Source: Endothia cerciana (taxonomy: Eukaryota; Ascomycota; Sordariomycetes; Diaporthales; Cryphonectriaceae). Taken from it: a DNA stretch of 64,000 nt. The stretch spans positions 992,001 through 1,056,000 of the forward strand of contig JALRMH010000006.1 of assembly GCA_026119935.1 (NCBI GenBank), given 5' to 3'. A program made the translations under genes and the position numbers. Positions 43,501 to 55,417 of this stretch are shown here, one piece after another. The first letter of the stretch is position 1, and the number at the start of each line of letters is the position of its first letter. Below the pieces are notes generated by a model. The model did not search any database. It saw only the letters and a program-made list of their open reading frames with translations, and had not been told where the DNA came from.

Positions 43501-44221
43501 CGTGAGGCAACGGAGACTCCGATCTCGTGATAAAAGAAGCATCTTCAGTCCCTCTGGCTTCGTCGCTTGCTGTCTGGTCATTGTCTTCCTGAGCGCCGCC
43601 CATCATGCCTGCTTCCTTATCCTTCTCTGCCTGCCTCCATTTCTGGAAGGCGGACGTGGAGACGTCGTCGTCGTACAAGGCGCGACCACCCATACCATCA
43701 CCAACGTTCTTAGCTGATGAAGACCCAGCTGCAATCTTGTAGATCTTCTGTCTGCCGCCAAACAGAACGTTGCTTTCCAAGGGCCTTGAGCGTGTCATCA
43801 CACCGCTGGATTCATTGGACGCCATGGAGTCTGATCGGAGGAATGGAGGGGCCCTGATGGACTCGACCTCGGCTATATCGCCAAGGCCTTTACCGTTGGC
43901 GAAGCCAAAATCTGCAAGTCGTGACTGACGTTTCGGAAACAGGACGCTGTCGTCACTGGCCTTGCCGATCTTGCTGTTGGGGTCATCCTGCTCGCGGAGC
44001 ATCGAGAAGCGTGCGGAGAGACCGTTCATCAGGAGACTTGTACGGAAATCATCATTGGAAGGTAGTGCCAAGGACAGGTCGATTTCCGTTTTCGTTTCCT
44101 GCTCTGGGTTCTTCTTCCCGCGACGAAAGAGGGAGAAAGAGGACTCGGACTCGAGGGATGGCCGGGGGTCGGCCGAGTCCAAATCTTTCGCGCCTTTCTT
44201 CTTATTCTTGAATCGATTCAT
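40535..44221 (-). CDS. Large intrinsically disordered fungal protein (1228 aa), function unknown
   Basis: An intronless gene. The protein starts MNRFKNKKKGAKDLD, then is Ser, Pro, Arg, Thr and Gln-rich over almost its full length, with many SP/TP dipeptides (candidate kinase sites) and no recognised fold, signal peptide or membrane segment. A somewhat more ordered early part (about residues 100-200, with SRLADFGFANGKGLGD and FGGRQKIYKIAAG) and two short helical stretches (FASQLANARRRVREKL; FRQARREVQRRKELE) stand out. A basic proline-rich region with RSRSRPPPRSRDR and an Arg-rich RRRRDSSRTR stretch occurs in the C-terminal third. I recall similar starts in other Sordariomycetes but know no function. 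The long CT-rich upstream region fits a long 5' leader. Confidence 0.8.
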   Translation of the reverse strand: MNRFKNKKKGAKDLDSADPRPSLESESSFSLFRRGKKNPEQETKTEIDLSLALPSNDDFRTSLLMNGLSARFSMLREQDDPNSKIGKASDDSVLFPKRQSRLADFGFANGKGLGDIAEVESIRAPPFLRSDSMASNESSGVMTRSRPLESNVLFGGRQKIYKIAAGSSSAKNVGDGMGGRALYDDDVSTSAFQKWRQAEKDKEAGMMGGAQEDNDQTASDEARGTEDASFITRSESPLPHGYNKKRETSSTTSSTPSGGRNSTAATSIVSQSNAASKEVHSQQTATSSASSTPSLERHVTRTRRLYEQGLTQDLQEQQHSVLSRVDTLARRPGGARTPELGPNSPSPTMQAFADRWGAYGGERRTVLTKGSAPNLRSISPPATGPLNGSMNLNTRVSNATDGKAGLFTPPPLSPPISDAGTGEQVALDIQPQDLGKATAMNMFQKPNSTYDDSKYAERQRQLQLGRETPTQRFHDDADFSFSGSRSQSVASNRRQDPDTKTTIVSVSDQVNVAGQQNAAVTSLGETLESPILNGHFFTSQPSPEVRLERPSDQDHPAFRSLAASTPQTIPSRANEQHRSGKAGLLSVGPQAATLADSPTLGPNVGLSGMVRQHLRTESDVSSIYAPHNDSQSPPNRHDDVHRSRKPWEEPAWTEASEGGAEQSPSDSRKHPLRRVDDSTMSPTSPTTFLDSPRSPDEEDEFASQLANARRRVREKLTSFVETDAQSFSPPTAAAPTGDLPTPPARSNPLGILKVKSSRGSLIDRGREAAPHSIKEQDESINTEARLNEEEDAHPSLRAFRQARREVQRRKELETMARPSPQNGQPTTSTSMEQMSSATGARRGATRTPSRERQHVSPRQYRQMREDSPQDAPQPPRLQSKAARDRSGSENSEGSGRSRSRPPPRSRDRPDYKEGPPMPAEMLGAPGPRNPPIRSPGLPGTDIRRSPYLPPVGAFQNGHRPNAPAPYHEGSSASPNMRSFPGRSMTGPMPSGPFPLSPQGGKFEFSRAPFQPNNAPGSAPSTPTIPPSRRPSASMNNHANANGSTLTDSMKRVVNKKDISEPTFVMSTSRVPTTNLPSSTADARGNRSRSGSLADPSSPPPLPPVNPRRRRDSSRTRTIMGGLMGSRRGDEPDSGAFSASTPQLPLVSPPVAPFAQTPEGERNGAFSTSDEGQRRLRKATSEMKMDVRATSAPGKRASPPQVAVGPPAGRAVVMGLRGRASPNLPGGMF

Positions 44222-45800
44222 CGTGGTGGTATTTGCTGATCAGTTCGGGTGATGAAGGTGCCCGCAGGCGATTCGAGCTACGCAGGCGGTTGTACGACGA
44301 AAGAATTCCCTTCACGAATCTGCGTCCATCAGAGCACTCGAGGCATCACAGGTAGCCAGCCAGCAGACACACGTATTTGCTCAGCCTCTCGGGACTCAGA
44401 GAATCAGACGAGCTGGGAAACCCTGCAGCACATTTTACGTTAGCTGCGAGGACGAGAGTTAGCGGGAATACCGCACCCTCATAGGGTACGGTTTCTGAGG
44501 CATAGCTAGGACTTGTTGGAGGACATCGGAACCGAGTCACCCAAGGAGTGGAGTGGATGGAGATCCTGACAGGGGGATTCCGAGCTCAAGAGCGTTGCAG
44601 TAGAAGGAGCTGGTGATGCAATTGCTATCATGATGAAGGCGTAGGGATTGTGTGAGCGGGATACGTTTACTCACCTCTTGATAGTTGCCGGTGTCGAAGG
44701 CGTTCCAACGAACCAGGAGGGAACCTGGTCTGAGAGCGAGGCGGGGGGGTTCGGGCGAGGTCCCAATCCTTGCGTCCTCAGCAGAGGTTGTTCGCGCCGC
44801 ACAAGAGGTGTCACTGATGGAAAAGCTGCGATGGGCCGAAATAATTGAGGCGGGGGGGAGTGGCCCAGCTGAAGGTCAGGGTCCTGTCCTGGTCTGAGGT
44901 GGTATGGCGAGACGAGGTGGTGGTTGGGTCGCACAAGGGCAGAGTGGCCCACTGCAGAATGGCCTGACGGGCAGCAATTCCGGGCAGGATTGTGATACGC
45001 CGTATGGCTCGCGACTGTGAGGAATGGAGTATAATTGACTGGTCGACCGATGGTGAGATCTTCACATGCCAGAGCTGATCCGAGGGGCAGCTAAGAGTGG
45101 GCGTCTCTGTCTGTATCCCGCTGCCTGGGGCGCCTCGCTGGTCGGTGCGGTAATTGGGTTTGGATGTGATGGGTGATGATTGAACGGTTCGAGGTCGGGT
45201 TCGGGTCGAGTGGAGCGAGTGGATTGGCTTTTCGTCTGATATGGGCTCAGTGTCCCGGGCCTGGCGAGAACGAGGCGACGCTCGGATCAGATGTTTCAGG
45301 TCGGATCAAGAATGTCTGCGTAACGACAGAACGGACGAACTCGTAGAGCGTCCCGGGATTTATCGCGAAAGTCCAAAGTCCAGGAGGGTGAGAGCAGGGT
45401 GGACAACGAGGGGTCAAGTGAAGGACAGAAGAGAAGGCACACACGGTCAGGGCGGCCCGCCAGAACACAGAAACGAACGGAAACGAGTGATGGAGAGGCC
45501 CTGGTGATCTCACGTCGGCGTGGTGGTGGAGAGGAAGGGAGGAATGTTGGGGAGGGCGGACGCGACAAGATGGTGAGGGAGGAGGAGCTGGAGACCCCCA
45601 AGGCAGGAACAAGGTTGATTGACCAGACGAGCCGGCGAGGTTCGCTCGTGGAAAAAGGAATTAATTGCTGGACCACCACAAGCCTTCCCGGACATTGCGC
45701 AGGGTGAAAAGTGCACGATTATTGGGCACGCAGGCACCCTGCCGGGAGAAACGGGGCTAGACAGGGATCAGGAGGAGTGGACCCTGTCAGTGTCAATTTA

Positions 45801-45829
45801 CATACTATGGTACTATAGTACATAGTATG
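45801..45829. repeat. 29-bp near-perfect palindrome
   Basis: Outer arms CATACTATG and CATAGTATG are exact reverse complements and enclose the self-complementary core GTACTATAGTAC. A strong hairpin or dimeric-site candidate. Confidence 0.85.
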
Positions 45830-46166
45830 GTGGTGTTATGGTACATTCCGTAGCACTACTATGGTACCTATGTAGGAGGAGGACCGCAGAGGGGAAGCCG
45901 CCAGGCCCAAGACGCAGGAGCAGGGCCCGGCACAGCGTGTGTAGATGGGGGGCCGGGGCCCTGAAGGACAGCAGGGTGGCAAGGATAGGGGTCAAGGGGG
46001 CCCCCCCATCCCAGGGCGGGAGCGAGCCAGAAAACCACAGAGCCACCACAGAACCCCGAGCGCCCCAGCTGTTCGGGGACAGGGACAGGGCCGGCGCTAG
46101 GCTAAGGACCAGGGCTTGCTCCCATCCGTCGTATCCCTGCGTGGCCCTGCCGCCTGCCACTCACCC

Positions 46167-46186
46167 ACCATAGTACGTATTATGGT
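46167..46186. repeat. 20-bp inverted repeat
   Basis: Arms ACCATA and TATGGT flank GTACGTAT. It lies about 340 bases from the palindrome at 45801 and is similar in composition. Confidence 0.75.
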
Positions 46187-47918
46187 AGCCTTTGGGGCAC
46201 ACCTGCCCCCGGGTAGTAGTAGCAGTAGCAGCAGCTCAACTTTGAGGACGCCCTCATGCACGATCTCATCCTTCCCCTATCCCTCAAACACATCATCCAT
46301 CTTCCAGAGGCCCAGCCCCCGCCACCGTCCGGAGCCAATGGTGTGCCAATGTCATTCTTTCAACCCAGCAATGCGACACTGAGACCGGCGGTCTCGGAAA
46401 GGCCCCTACGCCACGGTGATACCTGAGCAATGACGGCCCGGCGGCAACGCGCTCACCCACCCCACCCACTCATCTACCGTCTACGACAACACGTCGTGCA
46501 TTCTCTTCGCCCCCCCGCCCCCCCCCCCAAGCCGTCAGGAGTATCACCTCTTGAAACATGGAAAACAGGGGCGGGATCAGGATTCGGTGGCGTTGTGTCG
46601 GTAAAAACCCCGACCATCCCACTCTACATCTCTACTCTACGAGTGCGCCCCCAGGGTGAGGGGTGAGGATGGCTGAAAGGCCCAGACAACTTCCTACAGA
46701 ACAGACGGGCAGTATGTTGATTAGGAGAGGTGGAAAGATGCACTTTCGATTGCCGTGCAGGCACAGGCTGCATGCAGCACTTGGGCCCCGAGACGGGCAG
46801 TCAGGGATCATGCCGCCCGTCGGTGGCGCGGCGATCCGTGACTACGATACTGACCATAGTAGCTGAGTGGTTCTCATTGGACTTTGGGGCATCATCTTAT
46901 TCTCATGACAGGGACCGAGTCTGGACAGACGAGCCCTCCTGATCGACCGTCCAAGCTGAGCCCTGGATTCGACGGCAGCCAACCTGTTCTCGCCCATCAC
47001 CACGTCCTCTCGGACTTTTGCCATCCATTGTGGTTCGCCTTACCCGTCCTGGCTCCTGACCCGGATCAGCTTGGGCGCCTCTCCCACCCATACAAGTCGT
47101 TCCCTTGCTTGGAGGGGTAGATTGTCGTGTCTAGAGCTTGCTTTTTTTCTGGCCCACAACAGCCACAGCAGCTCACAATCCATGTGGAGGATCTGCTGGG
47201 TCCGACGTGTGGCGGCGATTACATCCCCTATGCATGAGGCACAAGATCTCATTGGCACATACATTGGCTTCCTCGGGCGACACAGGCGGACGCCATCTTG
47301 ACGCTCCGACTTGGCTTGGCTGCTGCGGATCTCTTTAAGTCCACTGGGCGTGCCGCACCCCTTAGGACCTGCGTCGTGTCTGTGCAGCAGAGCCGGCCGT
47401 TAGCCAGCCAGCCGGGTCGCAGACGCGTGATCCGCGCAGCCAATTGGAACTCCGTGCCTGAGCAAGCGTCAGGTACGGACAAGGGGTTCCAGTATCACTA
47501 GGGTGACGCTGCGGCAAGCCGTTGTGACCCTACCCTGGGAACCACGCGCCTTGGGTGCGGTGCTAGAGTGCGGCAGATCCCCCTTTCCCGCCATACTCTG
47601 GTGTCGAATGCGCGCACAGCCAAGGCACGGCAAACCAGGAATTGGCGCTGCAGCAGCCCACCTCCTGTCACCATCGATCACATCTCAGCATGCATCTCCC
47701 GACAACTCTGGGTGCCACGATCAAGGGGTAGCGCGAATCTCTTGTGTGTGGGCAACGGTTTGATCGCGACTGGCATGTCCCTTTTTCGAGAGCTCATGCC
47801 TGCAAGCCTTATCAAGACGGCCATCCAAGTTCACCCCTCTGGGCTCTCAACCTCTGAGGCGTAATGAGCACCGGAAATTCAGGAGCCACCAGTTGCTATG
47901 TCACACACCAGCTAGAGG

Positions 47919-47945
47919 ACGGCGGACGGCGGACGGCGGACGGCG
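47919..47945 (+). repeat. GGCGGAC heptamer tandem
   Basis: Four copies of a 7-bp GGCGGAC unit (frame-shifting if transcribed) in the gene-poor interval. Confidence 0.85.
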
Positions 47946-50670
47946 TGCAGCAGGATTCTTTGTGTTACAAATACCTGATCCATCACGAGGCATCGTTCAA
48001 TATCATCCAACCGTTCGTTCGTGCATATCGTTCGCACGGCTGCGAGCATTCGAGCCTCTCGAAACCCTGGCGACCGTATACGTCCGGATGGGAATGCCTG
48101 CAATCTCGGGGGCTGACTATCAGACAACGGTTATCCAAAGCATCTACCTATACAGACGCGAAGCCTTTCGGCCTTCAACTGTCAGCCTCACCTCATCAGT
48201 CTCGTATGGCTGTTGGGGGACGTGTACTTCGGAGCTGTTGGGGGCCCGTGTCGAAAGAAAGGCCTGCCTGACTTGACCATGGTCTGCACCGGCTACTAGC
48301 AGGATCGCTCACCTTGTCAGCCGCTGCATGGGCTTGATGGAGTGCGAACGCGTTTGCGATGCGCACCCACATCGGCAGGCCAGCGGAAGCTTTCTTTCGG
48401 CCCCAGCACACGGGGATTTCTTCCCGAGGAGGATCCGGAGATATCCGCGTCTTCTTCCTCCTTCTCCCAGGCTCACACGCCAGTCTGTGCCTCATGAAGA
48501 AACCCCCATTGCAAGACACTGCACATCCAAAGTGAGGTGCAATAGGGGGCAGGAGTCTGCCGTCTTTGGCGTCGATACCAGTGGCGAGGCCGTTTGACAA
48601 CGGCTTAGACGCGGAAGAACACGACTAGCCAAGGCCCGAGGCTCAGTGATTCCACGCTTCGGCATAATGGTCCCTGGAGGGGGGCAGATCGGGGCTGGGG
48701 TGGGACCTGTTCGCCCCGCACTCATCGGAGCCCCTCCGCATAAGGCGGGATAACCATAACCTTCCATGAACGTGGCCCGCCGAATCATTACAGACGAAAA
48801 AGTCCAATGAAACCTCGCCCCACGACCAAATTGAGTAATCTCCGCTATGGCTGCTGGCGACGTGAAAAATCAATCCTCCTCTATTTGGATGGCGCTGAGC
48901 ACTGGCCGCAATGACGACCTCTCTCGTGTTGCGACGTATTTGGATCTTCAGGCATGGCCCCCAGCCCACTTTCAGCTTTCCAAGCATGGCTCTGGGATAG
49001 GCCGTGCAGCAATTTGCTTCTGCCAAAGGCCTCTGCCAGATCGGAATTAATGCCGACCACTCAGGCACCGAACTTCGAACCTGATTTCAACGTCGATCCA
49101 TGGTCGTCGAGCAGACATATCAGCTGTTGCGATAATGGACCCACCTTGCTGAGATGCGACTGGCGGACACGGTGTTACATTTTCTTCACACCCGTCAATG
49201 TACCCCGTCAATGTCCGACTCGCCATCATCTCAGCTTCAGCCGACCTCACGACTCCGTCAGATATGCAAACGCGGGGTTGACGCCACTGCCGTTCACCCA
49301 TTCGCTGTCAACGCGTTCGGGACGCGACTGAACGATTCCTGAGCAGGCAAGGCCTCTTTTTTTCTTGTCTCTCTCTCTCTCGCGGTCCAGTGGCCACACG
49401 GCGTGGTGCACGCAAGTGTGCGTGCAGCGGGCGCTCGTCAAGATCCGGCAGGTGGAATGCATAAATTGCCCGGTCTGTTGGGTCGCAGCGCTTGTTTGGG
49501 ATGCGGTACCACGATCCTTTTTCGTCTTTGTCATGTGCAACCCCCCACCAGAGCCTTTCCCCGGTTTACAACCCTCCCACTCGTTTACCCCGTCAATCGC
49601 GCGATCAGCATCTGCCCCTGCAGGAGCGGGAAAGGGGGCCGACCAGCCAAGCAAGATTGTCTGGTGCGGTTTGGGGGTTTCTTTTTGTTAGTGGGGTTTT
49701 GGGATTGGTGTTTTCTTTTTCTTTCTTTCTTTCTTTTTTCTTGCGGGTCGCACAGATCCGTTGTTCGTTAACCTGAATCGGTCTTTGTGATACCGGCTCA
49801 AACTGCTGCCGGTAGTTGAACCACATGAAAACAGGTATCTTGTATGTCTCACACAGTTGACATGGAGAAACGACGTCGGCGATGATAGTTCCTGGTTCCG
49901 TGTGGTGTCTGATACCGGGTTCTCAAACTACTCGTGGTCGTCGGCTGGTCATCTCGCTGTGCAGTCCGCTGACGGAAGGGACTGAGACATCCGCGTCGGT
50001 ACGCGTTGGTGGCGCGTTTGTCTGACGAAGGACGTCACCTGAGACCCCATCGAGACTGCGGGTTGACGTCCTGCCTGATGGGAATCTTGGGGTTGCTCTA
50101 GGAGCTCAGGTAATCTCCCCCGTCGTCTGGATGCTGTTCTAGGAGTTCGAGTGATTTCCTCATCATTGGTTGTACGCCCGGATAACCTCATCTCGGGACT
50201 TTACCTGTCTACAACGAGTGTTGCAGTCGGTCGGGCCAGTGTCAGCAATTCGTTACATCAAACGATCTCGCGTTCCTGGTCATTGATTTTGGAGGGAGGG
50301 GGGCAGCCAAGGCGCAGAAATCCGACGGGGCTGCCCAGGTGATTAGCTCGGCACTGACATCTGATCATCGTCCTCCATCCAATGTGAAGATGCCGTCAAA
50401 TTGCTGTTGCTGCCGCCACGATCCGGACGAAACTTTCGACCAAGGCTATGTATGCTGTCAACATGTGACAACCACTGGCATCCCAGGGTATTGATGAGAT
50501 CGTTGTTTCTCATCGTATGCCCGCTGTCATCACGACCTGGGTGTGAGGTCAACGCAACAGGTCCTTGGCTACTGCCCGAACCCTCATTGATATTGCGTAT
50601 ATGTCACTACCGTTTCGAACGACAAGAAGCCCTTAGGTTCATGAAACAATATTTAGATAGGAAGAATGGA

Positions 50671-52129
50671 CTAATGAAGCCACGACTTCCCCGACGCTCT
50701 CGACCCTCTAGACCCAATAAGTGTCTCCCGATCAGTCTCGACACTCATCTTCCTCTGGGGCGTCGTCGAAGTGGTACCAATTTGATCCTCGGGATCCGGG
50801 CCTACGCTCCACGGGTGCAACTCCTCCCAGGCTGTCTTATGATCCGTGCTGTTGCGGACCTCCTGCGTAACCGTGATCTCGGTCGTCACGAAAATGGTAC
50901 CCCAGTTCGTTCTTAGGACGGGCCAGAATACGGGCAGCGAGGCGGCAACGATCGCGAGGCTGACCTCGAAGGAGGCCAGGACGACGGGGCCGCACAGGTA
51001 CCAGCTCGGATCGAAGGATGGGTAGGTCCCTCCATTGGACTGGACGATTCCGATGAGGCGCAAGATGGAGATGAGGTTGATGCTGTTCGAGGTTTGGGTG
51101 TCAGCTCATCTGCAGTAACAATGTGTGGGGTGGTCTGACAATCTACAAAGCAGCAGGAGCAAGAACACCCCTCCCAGCTCCTGTGTGACGCCCGGGATTT
51201 GCACCTACATTACTCCCACGAGAAACAAGCACAGCAGACAAAGCCGAGGTTTGAAGGTCATATCTTTAGACACGAAGTACGGCACGGGCACGGCCAATAT
51301 CGAAAGATCAATGACCATATTCGTCGACGTAAGAGCGATGTATAGGCCCGCGGCATCGCTGGCCTTCGTACTGGATAGCCCGTATCTGACTGCGCTCGTG
51401 TTGGTCACATCCCACGTCGCCGAGACAGGAAATGCAGGAAACCACGAAACGAAGGAAAATGCGAACCCCCACAGCGAGACGAAGAGCAGCAGGACCTTGG
51501 TGGCCGTGCGGGACGTGGACTTCTCGTCGAAGATCCGCAGGAACTGCAGCAGGATGGCGACTTTGATGAAGGTCGTCGCGGTGGTGTATAGGGCACTCGC
51601 AACGTATAGGGTCTGAGAAGGGCCTCTGTTAGTATCTGCCCTTTCTGGTTCCCCTACTCGTTTTCAGAGCCGACAAGTGCTTACCTTGATGAACCTTGGG
51701 AATGAGCTGGGATCTGCGGTGACGAACGTGATGAAGTGCTCCCCCAGGTGGCAATCGAAGCTGACCAACACGGACACGGCCAAGGCCGGGCCTAGAATCT
51801 GTACATGCCATCTTTCAGCTACGGGCTGACTCTTGGAGTATCATAAGAGACGTGCAGACCCACCACCGAAAAGATCACGAACAAGTCATCCCAACCCGGA
51901 CACTTCGTGACCCTGAACCGTACAAATAATCTCGCGGAAGCACATATGACTGAGATAACCTGTACATTTGCCAGTTGGTGAGCAAAGATGAGGGTCACAG
52001 ACGAGTCAAACGCATGCTCACCATCAACATAATTATCAGGCCGAACGCCGCGGGCCTACGGTTCAAAAGAGGGACCGGGGCACTGAGGTCGTCGGCTTGA
52101 CCCGCCAGATCGAGTGACGCGCTCGACAT
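50671..52129 (-). CDS. Fungal rhodopsin-like seven-helix membrane protein
   Basis: Five exons on the minus strand (52129-52022, 51959-51864, 51798-51685, 51612-51209, 51082-50671; introns 62, 65, 72 and 126 nt) give 377 residues. The intron joins rebuild a continuous integral-membrane protein of the fungal rhodopsin-like domain family (the SAT4/PTH11-neighbour class): about seven hydrophobic helices, with RLFVRFRVTKCPGWDDLFVI after helix 1 and a typical YVASALYTTATTFIKVAILLQ helix. The C-terminal ~90 residues are cytosolic-looking, with Thr/Ser/Glu-rich sequence. Family members are often annotated as satratoxin SC1-like or integral membrane proteins with unknown ligands. The PGWDD motif in the first loop is a family hallmark. 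No retinal-binding lysine is claimed. No secondary-metabolism neighbours are seen. Confidence 0.82.
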
Positions 52130-55100
52130 AGTCCGTACCCAAGCCGTGCTATCATGTATGGCACTTGCCACTCCACGGGCTATACAAAGGTTGTTGAAGT
52201 CGAAGTCCTCACGGCTGAGATAATTCTTTGACGATTGAGCGCTCGCCGCACATGACCCGAAACTGGGGTAAGATGTGTATGATATCCATTCTTAAATTCC
52301 CTGATTTTCATAGCGACGACATCCTATTCTTGGGAGTTGAGCCGTTTAAACTTTCTCGCCAGGCTAGCATCGCCGTTTTCGATGTCTCACATGCATGCAG
52401 CCTAGTCTGCACGCCAGCTCCACTGGTCACGACAGATACAGCGCCGCATCTGGTGATAGTGTGGGGCGAGTCAGCGGCGTGAGCTACGATATCATCATCG
52501 GTATCTATTTTATCTTTCCTAGGCGCTGTCCATAGGGACGTACCAGGATCCGTTCCTCCGGGGAGTTGATACTGGCCCCGAAAGATAAACCTCCCGCCCA
52601 GCTGCACATATTCCCACGGCGCCCTCCCCGCACGCAGTTGTCATACTCGGGTCCGAAGCGGGACGGCTGTGATGATCTGTGATCCAGCACGCCCCGTATG
52701 CTTGGCGCAGTGTGGAATTAACGAGGTAATTGCTGTATGTCTGTTCTGCGCTCTTGATGGTGGGTTGCCTCGGCATCGCTACCAAAGCTAGTTTATCCCA
52801 ATACCGGATCCGTCGACGGAAACCAGATCTGTCACGCAGCGTCAGCCTGCTTTACCCGATCGTCTTCAAATCATTATCATCTGTCAAACTCGGCATAGGA
52901 GTGAGTGCTGGAAGAGAAGGGCATGAGAGGCGAGGTTGACCGAGGGCAAGACCCATGGACGTGGCCGGAACAGCCTTCCCCCCTCCCCCCCCCCCAAAAA
53001 AGGCCACTTGCAAGGGAACGGACCTGCTATCTTTGCAAGTTCATACGACCTGGCGGGGAACGCGAAACCGCGGAACTGGTTGAATTGCCGAGTCCAAAGG
53101 TAATAGCCGAGGATCTTGGTTGAGTGCCCAAGCAGGACGTTGAGCTACCTGAGATCCTGCCTGGATTGAGATTTCAAGACGTGTCAGGAGATGTCCTCGC
53201 GGAGCTTTGAGTACATTCTGTATCATTACCATATACCGCGCGTCGGAAGTAACGTCGTTGCGTTTCATTAAAGGAGTAATGACGGTACAAACTCTGCTTA
53301 CCAGCAAAAGGGCGGTGATCTAAGACGTAAACGCAGCAGGTGGCTAGGCCGCGTATACTGCAGAATTGTCAGATAATCAGAGTATGAGCATCACGGCCCA
53401 CGCGATCTTATGCTGGGGCCCTAACGTGCGACATAGGAAGAGAGGATCGGCGGGTCTGGGGAACCAGAATTGGCATCCGCAAGGGCGGCTTTGAATCTTG
53501 CGAGACTCGATCTTTTCCGTACAGCCGTCGGTTCTAGGAGATTGAACTTAGGACCATGAACAAAATATTGCGAGTCCACCTCTGATACACCCACGGACCT
53601 CATACACGCCCGCTCCTCGAGCAGAGCATTATAAGACATCTCGTCGTTCGGATGTCCCGCTGCCTGGCGCAATGTTCTTTCTCTAACTGCCGGCTGAATG
53701 TATGCTGGATAAAGATGATAATCATGATACTAGACACGCTTATATTGTGGAATACAGAAGCGAGTGGTCGCTTTTGTACTCCTATATGTGTAGTAATTGG
53801 TTTATGTCCTAGCTCAAGGATAAAGACCAACGAACATTTGATAACATAGTACCGAAACGTGTGGCTCGGGCATGGTACCATGCGTTGGATAGGGTAAATA
53901 GGCCATTATGTATTTCTCCAGATAATTACCAATCGACGCAGTGCCCGCACTTGGCCTTCTTGTAATATGAGGGATGAGTCTTCCAGCTTCAAGGCGACGA
54001 GTGCCCCAGTGTGGCGGAAAGCAGACAAGAAAGGTGTTGAACGCGAGAGGTATGAGCCTAGCAGAGAGAATGCGAACGAGATTCAGTGGGCATCCCCAGG
54101 CCAGGCTCAGCAGAACGATGTGGCAGACGGCCCCAGTTTTGACAAGAAACAAAAGGGGAGGCCCAATCCAATCTGTGTAGCTGTCTGGGTATCGTTGTAT
54201 TGCAAATCAATACGGCGGAGTTTCTCTGTCGATCTTTTCGTATGCAGGTGAAGGACTCCGTGGCAGGTGCCGGGTAGATTGCGAGCTTATTCAAGGTTCA
54301 AGCATGAATCATGGCTGATCAGAATCACGAGCGTTGGCCAGAACGAAAGGCGTGCTCCATAGGAAAACCTTGGAAACGTGAGACTAAACCCGGGCCATGA
54401 ACATGCATCCATGTGTAGGCCAGGCCGTAATGCCTGCATTCTTGGAATGGACTCTGATCGATGTTTTCATAGCCTTTTGTTGTTTCTGCACCCTTCTGGT
54501 CTCACTTGCCCCGACCAAGAGAGACGACCGTAAGACGACCGTAAGTCGCCGAGAATCCTGTGTATGAAGAAGATTGCGTGTGCAACGGGCGTTGGATCCG
54601 CGATAAGGTGCTTACGGGCGGTGTATATCCCAAAAATATGGTCACACATACCGTCGTCTGAACTGGGAATCGGAAATGCAGACTTTCAGATCCCCCAGAC
54701 GCATTCTCAGACGCGATCCCATACTTCTTACAGACGCTTGAGTGCCGTACTAAGCGGATGGTGGAGAGGGTTTATGGATCAGTGAATGGTGGCACAATGG
54801 AGAGGGTTGGATGTCGCCGTGTAGCCGTGCCGGCCAATGGTTTTCGAGAAGCCACACGGGCAAAGAAAAGAGTCTGCTATCTACTACGGTAGACCTCGAA
54901 CACTTGATGGCTGTGGACACTATATGATGTCAGTCCAGCGGTTGATAATCGCTTCTGCTGCATCCTTATTTATAGTTGTGGGCTTGTGGAGCCGTCAAAG
55001 CCGCGATGGTGGATCGGGTAACAATGCCGGCCAATCGACCATCCACAGGATTCTATCCTCAAACAAGGCAAAGGGGCTGCGGGACTCGTAATCTTCCATA

Positions 55101-55417
55101 GACCCACCCCCTTAATCATGGGGGGGGGGGGGGCTGACTGTCTCTAATAGCGACAAACAAATTTGTTTTCATCCCGCTGCACTGGTGCGGCTCTCTCATC
55201 TCGTCCTTCATCTTCTTTTCAAGAAAGTCTGCAAGAAACGACACAGTCGTCTGCATCTCCAGCCCTTCAAGTCGCTCATTTGACATATTAATTCACATCG
55301 ACTCTTTTCCTCTTCGATTCGCCTCAAGAGATAAAGCCCGTTTGCGGCACTCCAATCATTTCCGTATCGAGACCAACACACGCGATCTACACGTATCTTC
55401 CAAAACCCCGTATCAAA
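52130..55417. other. 3.3-kb intergenic region
   Basis: The promoters of the rhodopsin-like gene and of the GH72 gene face each other across this stretch. It has a C run (52981-52994), an AT-richer part (53640-53880) and a 14-G run (55120-55133). Open frames such as 53814-54152 and 54837-55091 have no motif. The last ~250 bases are CT-rich and fit the GH72 leader. Confidence 0.45.
55120..55133 (+). repeat. Poly-G run (14 G)
   Basis: An uninterrupted G run about 285 bases before the GH72 start codon. Confidence 0.9.

Larger units (their letters stand above)
44222..50670. other. 6.4-kb gene-poor interval
   Basis: The first ~1.4 kb, read on the minus strand, is CT-rich and probably holds the promoter and leader of the disordered-protein gene. 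The rest has only scattered short open frames on both strands with unbiased codons. Notable items are two GTAC-type palindromes (45801-45829, 46167-46186), a poly-C patch (46510-46528), a GGACGGC tandem (47919-47945) and a TC-rich stretch (49356-49385). I recognise no gene, tRNA or transposon. Confidence 0.5.

Noticed and set aside
48643..49068. 141-residue minus-strand frame in the gene desert
   Set aside because: Mixed codons and no domain; overlapped by similar frames on the other strand.
44222..50670. RIP-mutated transposon
   Set aside because: No strong TpA excess or AT-rich block is apparent by eye, and no reverse transcriptase or transposase remnant is visible.
54837..55091. 84-residue frame with a hydrophobic patch
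   Set aside because: It could suggest a signal anchor, but there is no codon bias, cleavage site or family.
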